Shown here: piece by piece, positions 19,088 to 27,889 of the stretch
Numbering within the stretch: position 1 is the stretch's first letter
How the letters are laid out: each line of letters starts with the position of its first letter
Origin: Planctomycetota bacterium
Lineage (GTDB): Bacteria > Planctomycetota > UBA1135 > JACQFD01
Length of the DNA: 64,000 bases
Reading direction: 5' to 3'
Assembly (NCBI GenBank): GCA_016792805.1
Contig: JAEUHX010000018.1
Span: 186,001 to 250,000 of the forward strand
The notes under the pieces: generated by a model
Database searches by the model: none
Seen by the model: only the letters and a program-made list of their open reading frames with translations
Told to the model about the DNA's origin: nothing
Translations under genes and position numbers: made by a program

Positions 19088-19254
19088 GCCATGGGCCTGA
19101 ACCGAGAGGATTGCCGTTGCTTGCTCCACCACACTTGCAAGGCGGCGCCGACGTCGCTGTCGTCGCGGAATCTGTGGGGTTCGGACTCGAGCGGGGGAGA
19201 TTCGGGGGTGGTCCGCGCGCAAGCAGGAGCTGCAAATTCCGGCGCTGACTCCTT

Positions 19255-19672
19255 CCTCTTCACAGATGCGGAACGGCTTCGAATGGAGCGTGGGTCGCTC
19301 TTCGCGTGCACAGTTTTCGACCGGAGAGTCGGCGCTCGCGCCGAACGATTGCGCGGGGCTTGCCCCGCGCGACCACGAGTCGTCGAAGGCAGGCTTCGTC
19401 ATCCGCGCGCGCATGCGCGCGCGACATCGTCGCGGGCGATGCCCGCGCCCTACGGCGGAACTGACACTTTCGCCTTCATCGATGAATGACGGCTTCAGCT
19501 GAGGCGTGAGTTGGTCTTGGCGTGCACAGATTTCGACTCGTAGGGTCGGCACTCGCGCCGAACCACGGCGCGGGGCTTGCCCCGCGCGATGACGAATGGG
19601 CAGCACGATTCTTCATCCGCGCGCGCATGCGCGCGCGACATCGTCGCGGGCGATGCCCGCGCCCTACGGCAT
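19255..19672 (+). repeat. Two degenerate ~215-base direct repeats carrying perfect hairpins
   Basis: Copy 1 (about 19255-19458) and copy 2 (about 19490-19672) share, in the same order, a GCGCGGGGC-TT-GCCCCGCGC hairpin (19351-19370; 19568-19587), a 20-base perfect GC palindrome centred on CATG (19404-19423; 19618-19637), and CGCGGGC-GAT-GCCCGCG (19431-19447; 19645-19661) followed by CCCTACGGC. The last element recurs at 31083-31098 with an AA loop. This looks like a family of extragenic palindromes. Confidence 0.8.
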
Positions 19673-19879
19673 CGGTTCAGTGATTGCGGGAGACGTTGGC
19701 GCGCCAGATTGCCCCACCTTTACCTCCACCTTCACAGATGCGGGACGGCTTGGAATGGGGCGTGGGTCGGTCTTGGCGCGGCGAGTTCCGCAGATGCGAG
19801 GCCATGGCGCGCGCAGAATCGGACTGGCGCGAAGCGCCGGTCCGATTCTGCGCAGCCATTGGGCCGCCGAGCATCGAGG

Positions 19880-20012
19880 ACTGTTCGCTGCCGCGCCAAG
19901 ACTGACCACGCCCCATTCTTCCCGACTGCTCAAATCGGAGGTATCCCGGAATGGCCTCTTCGACTGTTCGCTGCCGCGCCAAGACTGACCACGCCCCATC
20001 CTTCCCAAGTCA
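19880..20012 (+). repeat. Two ~42-base direct repeats
   Basis: GACTGTTCGCTGCCGCGCCA followed by AGACTGACCACGCCCCAT occurs at about 19880 and again at about 19969, differing by a single base near the end. A related inverted element (GGGGCGTGGGTCGGTCTTGG) lies at about 19757, so the segment between could fold back. Confidence 0.75.
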
Positions 20013-20096
20013 CAAATCGACAGCCTCGCGCACACGCGCCGACCCCCACTTTTCCAGGAAGCCGTCGTGCGCAGCACGCGGCTTACAAATGCACCT

Positions 20097-21506
20097 TCAC
20101 TCCCCCTTTGGGAATCCCATCGACATGCTCCAGCGTTCGAGCAGCTCCGCGAATGTCATCCGGAACGCTGCTTCAAAGGCTTGCGCCTCCGGCACCGCCT
20201 TCGCGCCGACTCCCCCGATCGACCTCAGATACGTTGCAATCGGACCGCGCCCGCGCTGCTCGATCAGTAAGCTTGTCATCGAAAGCGCTTGGTCGTAGGC
20301 CGCCTGTGCCTGCTCCGAACGCAGCTTGCCGACCCACTGGCCCCGCAGAGTCTGCGCATCGAGAACCGACCGCGGCGCCTTCTTCAGCCGAGCCTCCGCC
20401 TCCCGCACGTCGCGCCCCTCCGACATCATCGCCAACCCCTCATTCAGCCAGGTCGGACACGCCGTGCCGGCGAGAGCCGAGACCACCCGATGAGTGTATT
20501 CGTGGAAAAGTGTATTCCGCAGCGTGTCCTGCTGCTTTGAAAAGTCACGAATCGGCACGCGAATCTTCCCGTCGAAAAGCGCCCCCGTCCACTCATCGGC
20601 GCGCGTCACCGCATTAAAATCCTTCGGCTCATAGAAAACGACCTGCGTGCGCCCTTCGGGATAGAAGTCCAGCTCTCCACCCACGCGATAATAGGCATCT
20701 TCGAGAATCCCTGCGACGAGGTCGGCGAGCGCCTGCTGGTCTCGGCGGTTCGGCGGGATCTGGAACTGGAAGTGGCGCGAGTTGGCCGGAGAATAGTTGC
20801 CTTCCACTGCCGCCTCCTGCCGAAGCTCCTCGAGCCGCGATTTTACGTCGGCCCGCGAGGGCGCCAGCTCGGCCGCCTTCTCGAGCGCCTCGACGGCCGC
20901 TTTCACCTCTCCCTTTTTATAGCGAATCTCCGAGAGAAGCCTCCACCCCTCGACTTCCTTCGGAAACGTCCGAGTGTACTTTTCCGCCTCGCGCTCGCCT
21001 GTGTCGAAGTCTTCCTTCGCGTGGAAGAGCGCACATTTCGAGAAGGCTATCTGTGCCTCGTCGGGGGCCAACGCGAGCGCCTGCTCGAAATCAGCCGCGG
21101 CTTCGTCGAACCGGCGCTGCTTCATCTTGTCGCGTCCGCGCCGATCCAGCGCGAGCGCGTGGTTACGGCGCAGCGTCCGGTCGTCGGGGATGTGCTTTCC
21201 GCCCTGCACGAAGGCCGCTAGCGCCCCCTCCACGTCGCCCTCCTTCTCGAGGAGACGCACGCCCTCGTCGTTCCAGGTGCGCCCGAGGTTGGAGGCGATC
21301 GTCGCTTCAGTCGGACAGAGCGCCAGCGCGCGCTCGAACGCCTCGATCGCTTCGCGGAGCTGCCCTGCCGCCTTGCGCTCCACCCCTTTGTCGTTCCAGG
21401 CGAGGGCCTGTCGACGGCGCTCGACCGCCTCCTCGTCGCCGATGGAGAGCGCGGGCGGCGCGAGGAGCGCCAGGAGAGCGAGGGCGGCGAGCGGCATGGC
21501 AAGCAT
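20097..21506 (-). CDS. Exported TPR protein with peptidase-MA-like metalloprotease domain
   Basis: 469 residues from ATG 21506 (MLAMPLAALALLALLAPPALS, a signal peptide). Residues about 30-230 are tetratricopeptide repeats (AIEAFERALALCPTEATIASNLG; AAADFEQALALAPDEAQIAFSK). The C-terminal half has the gluzincin zinc motif LFHEYTHRVVSALAG (HEYTH) and the downstream glutamate in CPTWLNEGLAMMSEG, as in peptidase MA family proteins. It should be a periplasmic or surface zinc peptidase. The reading frame extends upstream to 21878 over the YkgJ-like gene, but the signal peptide fixes the start. The YkgJ-like gene ends 24 bases upstream on the same strand. Confidence 0.85.
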   Translation of the reverse strand: MLAMPLAALALLALLAPPALSIGDEEAVERRRQALAWNDKGVERKAAGQLREAIEAFERALALCPTEATIASNLGRTWNDEGVRLLEKEGDVEGALAAFVQGGKHIPDDRTLRRNHALALDRRGRDKMKQRRFDEAAADFEQALALAPDEAQIAFSKCALFHAKEDFDTGEREAEKYTRTFPKEVEGWRLLSEIRYKKGEVKAAVEALEKAAELAPSRADVKSRLEELRQEAAVEGNYSPANSRHFQFQIPPNRRDQQALADLVAGILEDAYYRVGGELDFYPEGRTQVVFYEPKDFNAVTRADEWTGALFDGKIRVPIRDFSKQQDTLRNTLFHEYTHRVVSALAGTACPTWLNEGLAMMSEGRDVREAEARLKKAPRSVLDAQTLRGQWVGKLRSEQAQAAYDQALSMTSLLIEQRGRGPIATYLRSIGGVGAKAVPEAQAFEAAFRMTFAELLERWSMSMGFPKGE

Positions 21507-21529
21507 GTACGTCGGAATCGCCCCCTTCG

Positions 21530-22336
21530 CTATTCCCGGCCGCGCCGGGCGTCGAGCGACGCGATCGCCGCGCGCCGCTGCGGAACGAGTTCGACGAAGT
21601 CGCCATAGCCCTGTGGATACCCAAGGCGGCGCTCCAGCGCGCGCAGCTCCGCAAGCCGCGCCTCGTGCAACTCGGCGAGCGCCGTGCTCGTGAGGGGATC
21701 GCAGAAATAGGTACGGCATGCGAGCGGACGAACCTCGCGCCCCATGCAGCGCCGGCCGCGATAGAGCTCGCACCACCCCGGCCCCTCCGCGATCCCGAGC
21801 TGCGGCCCTCGCTCGACGACCGAATCGACTTCGAGCCACGTCGCAAAAAGCCGATGCCCCGCCGTCGGAAAGTCGCAACAGCGCCCCGAAATCTCACATT
21901 TCGGAGTGAGCGCCGCCACCTCCCCGTCGACGCGCGCATAGAGCGCGTCGAGCTCGCGGTAGGCCGCCACGCGCACGGCGCGCGGAGGCACCTCATGGAT
22001 ACCGGGGCAGATCGCACGGGCGCGAGCGAAGCCCTCGCCGCCGCCGACGATCGCAGGCCAGCGCGGGAACTCACGGCAGTGCCGCGGTCGCGCGCCATAG
22101 ACCGTGCAATGATTCTTACCTTCGAGGAGCGCGCATCGCCCGCCGCCTGGACGGTCCTCCACGAGCGAAAGCCGACCCCCCGCTTCCCGCACATATCGGC
22201 GCGCGAAGGCGTCCTCGGTCATCGACAGCGCCGCAGCCATCGGCGCGATCTCCTCGGGCTCAATCCACACATATCCGCTGCCGTTCGAGCAACAGTTCCC
22301 GCAGCGGGTGCACGAAAAGTAAAACTCCGCACCCAT
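21530..22336 (-). CDS. YkgJ-type cysteine-cluster protein (two clusters)
   Basis: 268 residues. The N-terminus has CTRCGNCCSNG, the CxxCxxCC signature of the YkgJ/UPF0153 family that probably binds zinc or an iron-sulfur cluster, followed by CALLEGKNHCTVYGARPRHCREFP. A second related set follows later: CEISGRCCDFPTAGHR, CELYRGRRCMGREVRPLACRTYFC. The duplication of the cluster within one chain is visible directly. The metal and function are not known for most of the family. It is six bases downstream of the kinase stop on the same strand, so kinase, YkgJ-like and TPR peptidase probably form one operon. Confidence 0.82.
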   Translation of the reverse strand: MGAEFYFSCTRCGNCCSNGSGYVWIEPEEIAPMAAALSMTEDAFARRYVREAGGRLSLVEDRPGGGRCALLEGKNHCTVYGARPRHCREFPRWPAIVGGGEGFARARAICPGIHEVPPRAVRVAAYRELDALYARVDGEVAALTPKCEISGRCCDFPTAGHRLFATWLEVDSVVERGPQLGIAEGPGWCELYRGRRCMGREVRPLACRTYFCDPLTSTALAELHEARLAELRALERRLGYPQGYGDFVELVPQRRAAIASLDARRGRE

Positions 22337-22342
22337 GAGCCA

Positions 22343-23428
22343 TCATCGCCGAGGCTTGAAATCGGCGGATTTCTTGCCGGCGGTCGTGCGCTCGATGTCT
22401 CGAATCAGCTCCGACGGGCTGCCGTAGCGGATCTCCCGCTCCTTCGCCATCATCTTCTCGATGAAATAGTGAACATGGGGCGAAATGCGCCGCCCTTTGA
22501 GGGCCGGCGACGAGAGACCTTCCAGAACATGCTTGCGGATCACTTCGCTCGGCGCCTCGCCCTGGAACGGCAGTTCCCCCACCACGAGATGGAAGAGCGT
22601 GACGCCGAGAGAATAGATATCGCTGCGCACGTCGAGATCGCCCTCGCCGCGCGCTTGCTCCGGAGATAAGTAATGAACCGTCCCAACGGTCGTGTCGGCG
22701 GGCGCGCTCGCGGCCGTCTCCGCGGCCGACGACTGCGCAAAGCCGAGGTCGATCAGCTTCACGACGCCGCCCTCGCCGATCATCAAGTTTCCGGGCTTGA
22801 TGTCGCGGTGCACAATTCCGCGCGAACGCAAATAATCAAGACCGCGCGCCGCAGCCAGCACGGCCGCAAGCGCCGTGTCCTCATCGAAGCTCTGCTTCGC
22901 GTGCAGATGCTCGAGCAGGGTCTTCCCCTTCACGAGCTCCATCGAGAGCAGATAGACCGGATCTCCGCCCGATCGCGGCGTGAAGTGGGCGACCCGATAT
23001 CCCTTCACGATCGACGGGTGGTCCAGATCACACAAAAGCCGCCCTTCGGCAATGAATCGCTCGCGCGCCAGCGCATCGAGGGCGAGCTCCGGGTTCAAGA
23101 TCTTGAGCGCCACCTCGCGGCCACCCGCCTCGCGGCCGCCGAGGTCACGGCTGCTTTGCCGCTCCCTGGCTCGATAGACGCGCGCCGTGCCGCCAATGCC
23201 GATACGCTCGATCACGATGTGTCCGGGCACGTCCGGGAGATCCTCGCCGTCGTTCTTCCGCAACTCCTCAAGCTTCTCTCGGGTGAACCAGCCGAGGCGG
23301 ATCAACGTGGAGTCGAGGCGCGCTTGGGCGCTTTGCGCCTCGCGCATCGCTTCACCGGCCTGCTCATGCGTGAGCTTCCCTCGGTGAACAAGGAGGGCGA
23401 GAAACTCGAGCTCTTCGCGGCTGGGCAT
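22343..23428 (-). CDS. Cytosolic Hanks-type Ser/Thr protein kinase
   Basis: 361 residues from ATG 23428. Residues 1-70 are a helical segment (EFLALLVHRGKLTHEQAGEAM). The kinase domain follows with the glycine loop RIGIGGTARVYRARE, catalytic lysine in VALKIL, HRDIKPGNLMI, metal-binding DLGFA (DLG in place of DFG), GTVHYLSPEQARGEGDLDVRSDIYSLGV and the C-lobe. All catalytic residues are present. There is no membrane helix or sensor domain, unlike PknB-type kinases. A plausible partner is the FHA protein at 12671-14914, which would read phosphothreonines (inference). Confidence 0.93.
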   Translation of the reverse strand: MPSREELEFLALLVHRGKLTHEQAGEAMREAQSAQARLDSTLIRLGWFTREKLEELRKNDGEDLPDVPGHIVIERIGIGGTARVYRARERQSSRDLGGREAGGREVALKILNPELALDALARERFIAEGRLLCDLDHPSIVKGYRVAHFTPRSGGDPVYLLSMELVKGKTLLEHLHAKQSFDEDTALAAVLAAARGLDYLRSRGIVHRDIKPGNLMIGEGGVVKLIDLGFAQSSAAETAASAPADTTVGTVHYLSPEQARGEGDLDVRSDIYSLGVTLFHLVVGELPFQGEAPSEVIRKHVLEGLSSPALKGRRISPHVHYFIEKMMAKEREIRYGSPSELIRDIERTTAGKKSADFKPRR

Positions 23429-23733
23429 GCGGGTACGGGAGAATACTCGCCGCCTTGGGCTCCGCGGACGCTTCAAAAGTCATCTGAGCTGGGCATAGGC
23501 CTCGTCGCGCTTGCTTTGCGGAGCACTTTCGAAGCCTCCTCTTTGCCCGCAGTGGGAAATCATTTCGCACACCGAGGGCGCCAACGGAGATCCGGCAACC
23601 CCCGAACGGCCAGCGAGTTCAACTTGAGCGGCAATGGTTTCCTCCTGCGATCACGTCACGGAGCCGAGAATGGCGCGGGCTGGCGTGAGGCGCGCCGGCA
23701 ACTGTTCGGTCGAACCGGAGAAGGAGATCCGCT
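23429..23733. other. Divergent intergenic region
   Basis: About 305 bases between the divergent kinase and AAA+ genes. It carries a dispersed repeat copy (23447-23545) and, just before the AAA+ start, the Shine-Dalgarno AAGGAGA. No promoter could be named with confidence. Confidence 0.6.
23447..23545 (+). repeat. Dispersed intergenic repeat, copy C
   Basis: Contains GGGCATAGGCCTCGTCGCGC and GCTTTGCGGAGCACTTTCGA, matching copy A at 17263-17365 and copy B at 17557-17640. Confidence 0.6.
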
Positions 23734-25074
23734 GTGCGCGAGGGAGACAACACCGTCGTCTTCAAGTATTTCGATTTGATGGACGGGTTTATCCGGGTGC
23801 GGGTGCTAAGCGAGGAAGAGATCGCGCGCACGCTGGCTTCCAAGCCAGCTCCCAACCGGATCGACTACCGAAAGCGGGTGGTGGAGGGCTGCGTCGTCGA
23901 CCTCGACACGACGGTCCGCGCGGCCGCCACGCGGGCCTGCGGCAGCGATCCATCGGCGGTGGAGGATCTCCTCTACCAGCTCTGCATCGATGTGAATCCG
24001 CGGCTCGAGATCCATCAGGTGGCGCTTCCGGCGTCGGCCGTGGAGAACGGGACGTCGAAGCCCGGCGAGGAACCGATCTCCGAGGCGGCCCGCGAGCTCG
24101 CCAAACGGGTGGTGGACCTCGACCGCCGCCTCGGCAAGCTCATCATTGGGCAGAACACGGCGATCTCGACGGTGACGCGCGCGCTGCGCAAAGCAGCCGT
24201 CGGCCTCAATGAGCCGCAGCGCCCGCTTGGCTGCTTCCTCTTCGTAGGACGCACCGGCACGGGAAAAACGGCGCTCGCCAAGGCGCTCGCGCGGCAGCTC
24301 TACGACGCGCCTCAGCACATGGTGCGCGTCGATTGCACCGAGTATTCACTCCCCCACGAGGTGGCGAAGCTCATCGGCGCGCCCCCGGGATATGTGGGGC
24401 ACGGCGAGGGCGGCTACCTGACGGAGGCCGTGCGGCGCACTCCCAATTGTGTGGTCCTCTTCGATGAGATCGAGAAGGCCAATGAGAAGGTGCGCAACCT
24501 GCTGTTGCAGATCCTCGACGACGGAATCCTGACCGATTCGAAGGGAAAGACGATCCGGTTCGACCGCTCCATCGTGCTGCTGACGTCGAACGTCGGCGTC
24601 GAGGAGCTCGAGCGCGCCGGCTCGCGCTGCGGATTCGGCAATGGAAAAATGAAGTCGTTCGACGCGGCTTCGATCCGCGAGATTACTCAAGGCGCGCTCA
24701 AGGAAAACTTCCGTCCCGAGTTCCTGAATCGGCTCGATGAAATTGTGGTCTTCCGAGACCTCACCATCGAGGACGCGCGCACCATCGCGGAACTCGCGCT
24801 GACCGACGTCGCGGCGCGCATCCGTCGCGTCGGCGTCAAAGTGATCTTCGGCGACGGCGTCGATCAGTGGGTTGCCGATCGCGGATACTCGGTGGAATAC
24901 GGCGCGCGCGAGATCAAACGCGTCGTGCGTCAGTCGATCGAGGATCCGCTCGCGAACCTTGTGCTCGACGGGCGAATGCGCCGCTCGGCACGCATCCGCG
25001 TGGAGCTCGAGAGTGGCGAGCTCCAATTCCGGCAGGAGCGCTCGGCAGAGCGTTCGAGGGCCCAGGGGGCCTGA
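23734..25074 (+). CDS. Single-ring ClpB/ClpA D2-type AAA+ ATPase
   Basis: 446 residues from GTG 23734, preceded by AAGGAGA at good spacing. After about 120 residues of unassigned N-domain the AAA_2 module begins with KLIIGQNTAISTVTRALRKA, Walker A GRTGTGKTALAKAL, pore loop GAPPGYVGHGEGG, Walker B VVLFDEIEKAN, sensor 1 LLTSNVG, and ENFRPEFLNRLDEIVVF with a ClpB-type small domain (GYSVEYGAREIKRVV). The arrangement is the second ring (D2) of ClpA/ClpB, without D1, the M-domain or the ClpX zinc finger. It probably unfolds or remodels proteins; without an IGL/F loop no ClpP partner can be argued. The gene is monocistronic and divergent from the kinase. Confidence 0.88.
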   Translation: MREGDNTVVFKYFDLMDGFIRVRVLSEEEIARTLASKPAPNRIDYRKRVVEGCVVDLDTTVRAAATRACGSDPSAVEDLLYQLCIDVNPRLEIHQVALPASAVENGTSKPGEEPISEAARELAKRVVDLDRRLGKLIIGQNTAISTVTRALRKAAVGLNEPQRPLGCFLFVGRTGTGKTALAKALARQLYDAPQHMVRVDCTEYSLPHEVAKLIGAPPGYVGHGEGGYLTEAVRRTPNCVVLFDEIEKANEKVRNLLLQILDDGILTDSKGKTIRFDRSIVLLTSNVGVEELERAGSRCGFGNGKMKSFDAASIREITQGALKENFRPEFLNRLDEIVVFRDLTIEDARTIAELALTDVAARIRRVGVKVIFGDGVDQWVADRGYSVEYGAREIKRVVRQSIEDPLANLVLDGRMRRSARIRVELESGELQFRQERSAERSRAQGA

Positions 25075-25077
25075 TCG

Positions 25078-25377
25078 TCAGCGCGCCTCGTGGAGGGCGC
25101 GCAGATCGGAGGGAGTGTCGCCGCCGAAGGAATCGCTCGGCGACGGCATGGGCGTGATGACCGGGGTGGACCGTGTGCCTCCTGCCGGCAGGAATTGTGC
25201 CGCTTGAGTGCGCACTGCGGCCGGGCGTGCCGGCGCGGAACTCGCCACCGGCTGCTCCTGCGGCTTGCTGCGCATGAGGCACGCTTTTGTAAACACGCCG
25301 AACCACACGACGACGGTGAACGCCGTCAGCGCCGCAACTGCCGTCTTCCACCCCGCCGTTACATGTCCCATTTCCAT
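25078..25377 (-). CDS. Small single-pass membrane protein
   Basis: 99 residues from ATG 25377, chosen because GGAGG lies about 10 bases upstream. An in-frame GTG at 25485 overlaps the previous stop as GTGA and is an alternative. One membrane helix (about residues 12-30, VAALTAFTVVVWFGVFTKA) is followed by a low-complexity proline/alanine tail (SAPARPAAVRTQ). No family recognised. It is downstream of the repeat-rich membrane protein at 25482-26519 and converges with the AAA+ gene, three bases from its stop. Confidence 0.65.
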   Translation of the reverse strand: MEMGHVTAGWKTAVAALTAFTVVVWFGVFTKACLMRSKPQEQPVASSAPARPAAVRTQAAQFLPAGGTRSTPVITPMPSPSDSFGGDTPSDLRALHEAR

Positions 25378-25481
25378 TGCCCTCTGTACCTCCAAACCGT
25401 GGGTTCCGACCGAGACTCCAGCTTTCAAAGCTGCGCGGCGCATCGGCGCCGCGCGAGAGTCCGGAAGAGTTTTCCGGGAGC

Positions 25482-26519
25482 TCACTTCGCCGCGAGGAGC
25501 ACCTCGGCCATATAGGCCTTCTTGGAGCCCTCAAGCAGATGGGGCGCGGCGGCGAACTCCTCGGCAGCGCCGCGATGGAGTTTCACCAGCTCATCGAAGC
25601 AGGACTGAAAGGCCACCAAATTCATGTCGGCGCGCACCATTCGATCGGTGATGCGCGTGAGCGCAATCGGACCGAGGCTCGGTTCACGGTCAGCGGCAGT
25701 CACTAATGCCCGAACCGCATTGACTAAGTCCATGTGAGCCGAATCGCCATCCAATGGGCGGGCGAGGATAACTTCTGTAAGAGAGAGAAGGCTCTGGCTG
25801 TCGGCGGCACGCCCCATGGTCAGGATGGCATTCGCTCGCAGAAGTGCACTCTCCCCTCCGAGTGCGAGCGTGGAGAGGTCGGGGCCCATGTCGGGAGCCT
25901 CGGCGTTCGCCATTCCTACAAGAATGGCGAGCTTCTCGGCGTCGGGGGCAGCGCCGTAGAGCGCACCCCGATGAGCTTCAACTCGATCCATCGACTCGTG
26001 CCAGATGGCGCCAAGCACATCTCCTGCGGCGGCAATCGCGATGAGGCCATCCGCCCCTTGCGTTTCCTCGGACGCGAGCGTGAGTACGAGCCGCTCGGCG
26101 CGGATCCTGTCGGAGAGCTTCCCGATCGCATACAGAATATCAACTCTCTCCTGCATGGAGTGAGTATCACCGATACGATCTCGGTAGGCTGCCAGGAGTC
26201 GAGCCTCGCCGCTCGCATCCAGCGGCTCCAGGTTCGCAAGCCACTCCTGAAGACTTGGAGCTGCGGTCCCGGAAAAAGTTGGCGGTCCAGGCTCTGTGCG
26301 GTCGGCCTCGCGGTGCTCTGTTGCACCGAAGGCTGCAGGCTCCGCGATTGTGAACTCGCGATCGGCCGCCGGGGAAGTCGCGGTGCTGGAAGCCGACCGC
26401 GAGGAGCCTCTTCGCGAAAAGGGGTCAGCGATCGCCGCGACCGTGACGCCCAAAAGGAGAGCCCCCATCAAAGTCAGCGGAGCTCGGAGAGAGAAGGTGG
26501 TTCCTAGAACTGTGGCCAT
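25482..26519 (-). CDS. Membrane-anchored helical-repeat protein
   Basis: 345 residues. An N-terminal hydrophobic segment (LTLMGALLLGVTVAAIADP, about residues 15-33) acts as signal or anchor. After a disordered linker the chain is all-helical (LQEWLANLEPLDASGEARLLAAYRDRIG; LYAIGKLSDRIRAERLVLTLAS; LLSLTEVILARPLDGD) and reads like HEAT- or ARM-type solenoid repeats. I do not recognise a family or active site. It is upstream of the small membrane protein at 25078 and may be cotranscribed with it. Confidence 0.6.
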   Translation of the reverse strand: MATVLGTTFSLRAPLTLMGALLLGVTVAAIADPFSRRGSSRSASSTATSPAADREFTIAEPAAFGATEHREADRTEPGPPTFSGTAAPSLQEWLANLEPLDASGEARLLAAYRDRIGDTHSMQERVDILYAIGKLSDRIRAERLVLTLASEETQGADGLIAIAAAGDVLGAIWHESMDRVEAHRGALYGAAPDAEKLAILVGMANAEAPDMGPDLSTLALGGESALLRANAILTMGRAADSQSLLSLTEVILARPLDGDSAHMDLVNAVRALVTAADREPSLGPIALTRITDRMVRADMNLVAFQSCFDELVKLHRGAAEEFAAAPHLLEGSKKAYMAEVLLAAK

Positions 26520-26588
26520 GGGAGCTTCCTGGGGAACTGCCTGAAGTCAACAATCGAGGCGGAGGTGAATGGCGGTGCGTGAGAATGG

Positions 26589-26626
26589 CCGCAAGGCGCA
26601 GGCCCCTTCGGCCTGCGCCTTGCGAA
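26589..26626 (-). terminator. Possible hairpin terminator after the secreted-protein gene
   Basis: AAGGCGCAGGCCCC and its near complement from GGCCTGCGCCTT flank a short centre just downstream of the stop at 26634 on the minus strand. A long T run is lacking, so termination is only likely. Confidence 0.5.
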
Positions 26627-26633
26627 GTGGGAG

Positions 26634-27041
26634 CTACTTATTTCCGCCAGTGACCGGCGTGCAGGGCACCGTCTTCAGTCCGGCTCCGGTCAGAATCACC
26701 GTCTCCGTAGGAATGCACTGTGTATTGTTGGAGTTGCAGCGGTACTCAATCTTGACCTTCAGCTTCGCGGCGGGATCCGCCACGCACTTCGTATTGCTGC
26801 CGGGGGTGGAGACGCAGCTCCAGGCCAGCGAGAACGTCTCGAAATAGTTGCAGTTCGCGGCGCCGGACCCCGGGCATGCCTTCGACGGATTCGTCCCCGT
26901 CGCAGGGCCGGGCGTCGAGACGGCCGTGTGTCCCGGGCAGGGATCGCCGGGAACCTCGGCATCGCTATCATTGCTCGCGAGAACGAACGACGGGATCACG
27001 AAAAGGGCCGCTGCGGCTGCGAAGAGGAGGCTGGAACGCAT
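26634..27041 (-). CDS. Small secreted cysteine-containing protein
   Basis: 135 residues from ATG 27041, with a clear signal peptide (MRSSLLFAAAAALFVIPSFVLA, cleavage after VLA). The mature part has six cysteines (DPCPGHT, KACPGSG, ANCNYFE, WSCVSTPG, TKCVADP, YRCNSNNTQCIPTE plus VPCTPV), suggesting disulfide-bonded export. No family recognised. The 3' end is followed by a GC-rich inverted repeat (about 26588-26625, GGCGCAGGCCCC ... CCTGCGCCTTGCG) that could act as a terminator. Confidence 0.7.
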   Translation of the reverse strand: MRSSLLFAAAAALFVIPSFVLASNDSDAEVPGDPCPGHTAVSTPGPATGTNPSKACPGSGAANCNYFETFSLAWSCVSTPGSNTKCVADPAAKLKVKIEYRCNSNNTQCIPTETVILTGAGLKTVPCTPVTGGNK

Positions 27042-27371
27042 GGGAGAGCTGCCGTGCTCCACAGAGGAGCAAAGGAAGAGTAGAGAAGTGAACTGTCAAC
27101 TCTGGGGGAGGCGAACATCTGTGGCTCGACACCACTTTTGTTCGCACACCCGTCGATGTCGCCCCGCGTTCGGCCAGTTTCAGAAATTCTTCGATGGGGC
27201 ATCGCAGCAGCGATCTCCGGTGCGCCAGGGTTCGGCGGCGAGCCTCGCGCGAGTCGCCCCGCAGAGGAAACACCATCGAGCCGCGCCCGCTCGGCGCGTA
27301 CCATCCGCGCGCCGGCCGGGCCTGCGCCCGGTTCGGCGCATTGCCACAGCATCGGGCCACCCGTCGATCCC
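27042..27371. other. Divergent intergenic region, no gene seen
   Basis: 330 bases between the secreted protein and the YkgJ-like gene. Open frames on both strands are arginine-rich shadows. I see no repeat, RNA gene or clear promoter. Confidence 0.5.
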
Positions 27372-27833
27372 GTGACTCCCCCTCCCAGCTCTGCCGTCCC
27401 CGCGAATCCGGTCGAAGTGCCGCAGGCGCGCGTGTCGGCGGCGGCGCCCCGCGTCTCGTGGCTCCAGCGCACGCTGCGCCTCACTGGCGGCAAGATCCGC
27501 CGCTTCTATCTTCACAAATTCCGCCGCTCCTATATCGAGGAGCAGTCGCGCAAGCGCGAGGGCACCTGCGGGCGATGCGCCGCCTGCTGCAAGCTCCTCT
27601 TCCGGTGCCCCTTCCTCGATGAGTCGAGCGGGCTGCCGACCTGCTCGATCCACGACCGCCGGCCCGACAACTGCCGCTTCTTCCCGATCGACCCGCGCGA
27701 TCTCGCCGACCGCGATTTGATCGACCCGACGAATCCCTGCGGCTTCTCCTTCCCCAGCCAGCAGCGCCCCGATCCGCGCGCCTCGGCCCACCGCGCCGAC
27801 GGCCCCCACCACCATCACGCCATGGGCGATTGA
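27372..27833 (+). CDS. Short YkgJ-type cysteine-cluster protein
   Basis: 153 residues from GTG 27372 (MTPPPSSAVPANPVEV); the frame is open further upstream but that part is proline/arginine-rich and non-coding in appearance. The core has EGTCGRCAACCKLLFRCPFLD (CxxCxxCC) then TCSIHDRRPDNCRFFPIDPRD and NPCGFSF, the arrangement of the YkgJ/UPF0153 family. It ends in a histidine-rich tail (GPHHHHAMGD). It is the second such protein in the window; the other has two clusters. It precedes the PPIase gene by 56 bases on the same strand. Confidence 0.75.
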   Translation: MTPPPSSAVPANPVEVPQARVSAAAPRVSWLQRTLRLTGGKIRRFYLHKFRRSYIEEQSRKREGTCGRCAACCKLLFRCPFLDESSGLPTCSIHDRRPDNCRFFPIDPRDLADRDLIDPTNPCGFSFPSQQRPDPRASAHRADGPHHHHAMGD

Positions 27834-27889
27834 AGGCGTGCGCCTGCGGGGTGGGCGGCGAGCCTCCCTTACGGCAGACTCTGCGCCCC

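Larger units (their letters stand above)
19088..20096. other. 1-kb intergenic repeat cluster
   Basis: No credible gene. The stretch is built from degenerate direct repeats and perfect short palindromes described in the two repeat entries within it. Open frames here are shadows of the repeats, and several frames give the same peptides twice because of the duplications. Confidence 0.75.

Noticed and set aside
19664..20077. Small minus-strand frames in the repeat region
   Set aside because: Their peptides repeat (MGRGQSWRGSEQS appears twice in different frames) because of DNA repeats, not coding selection.
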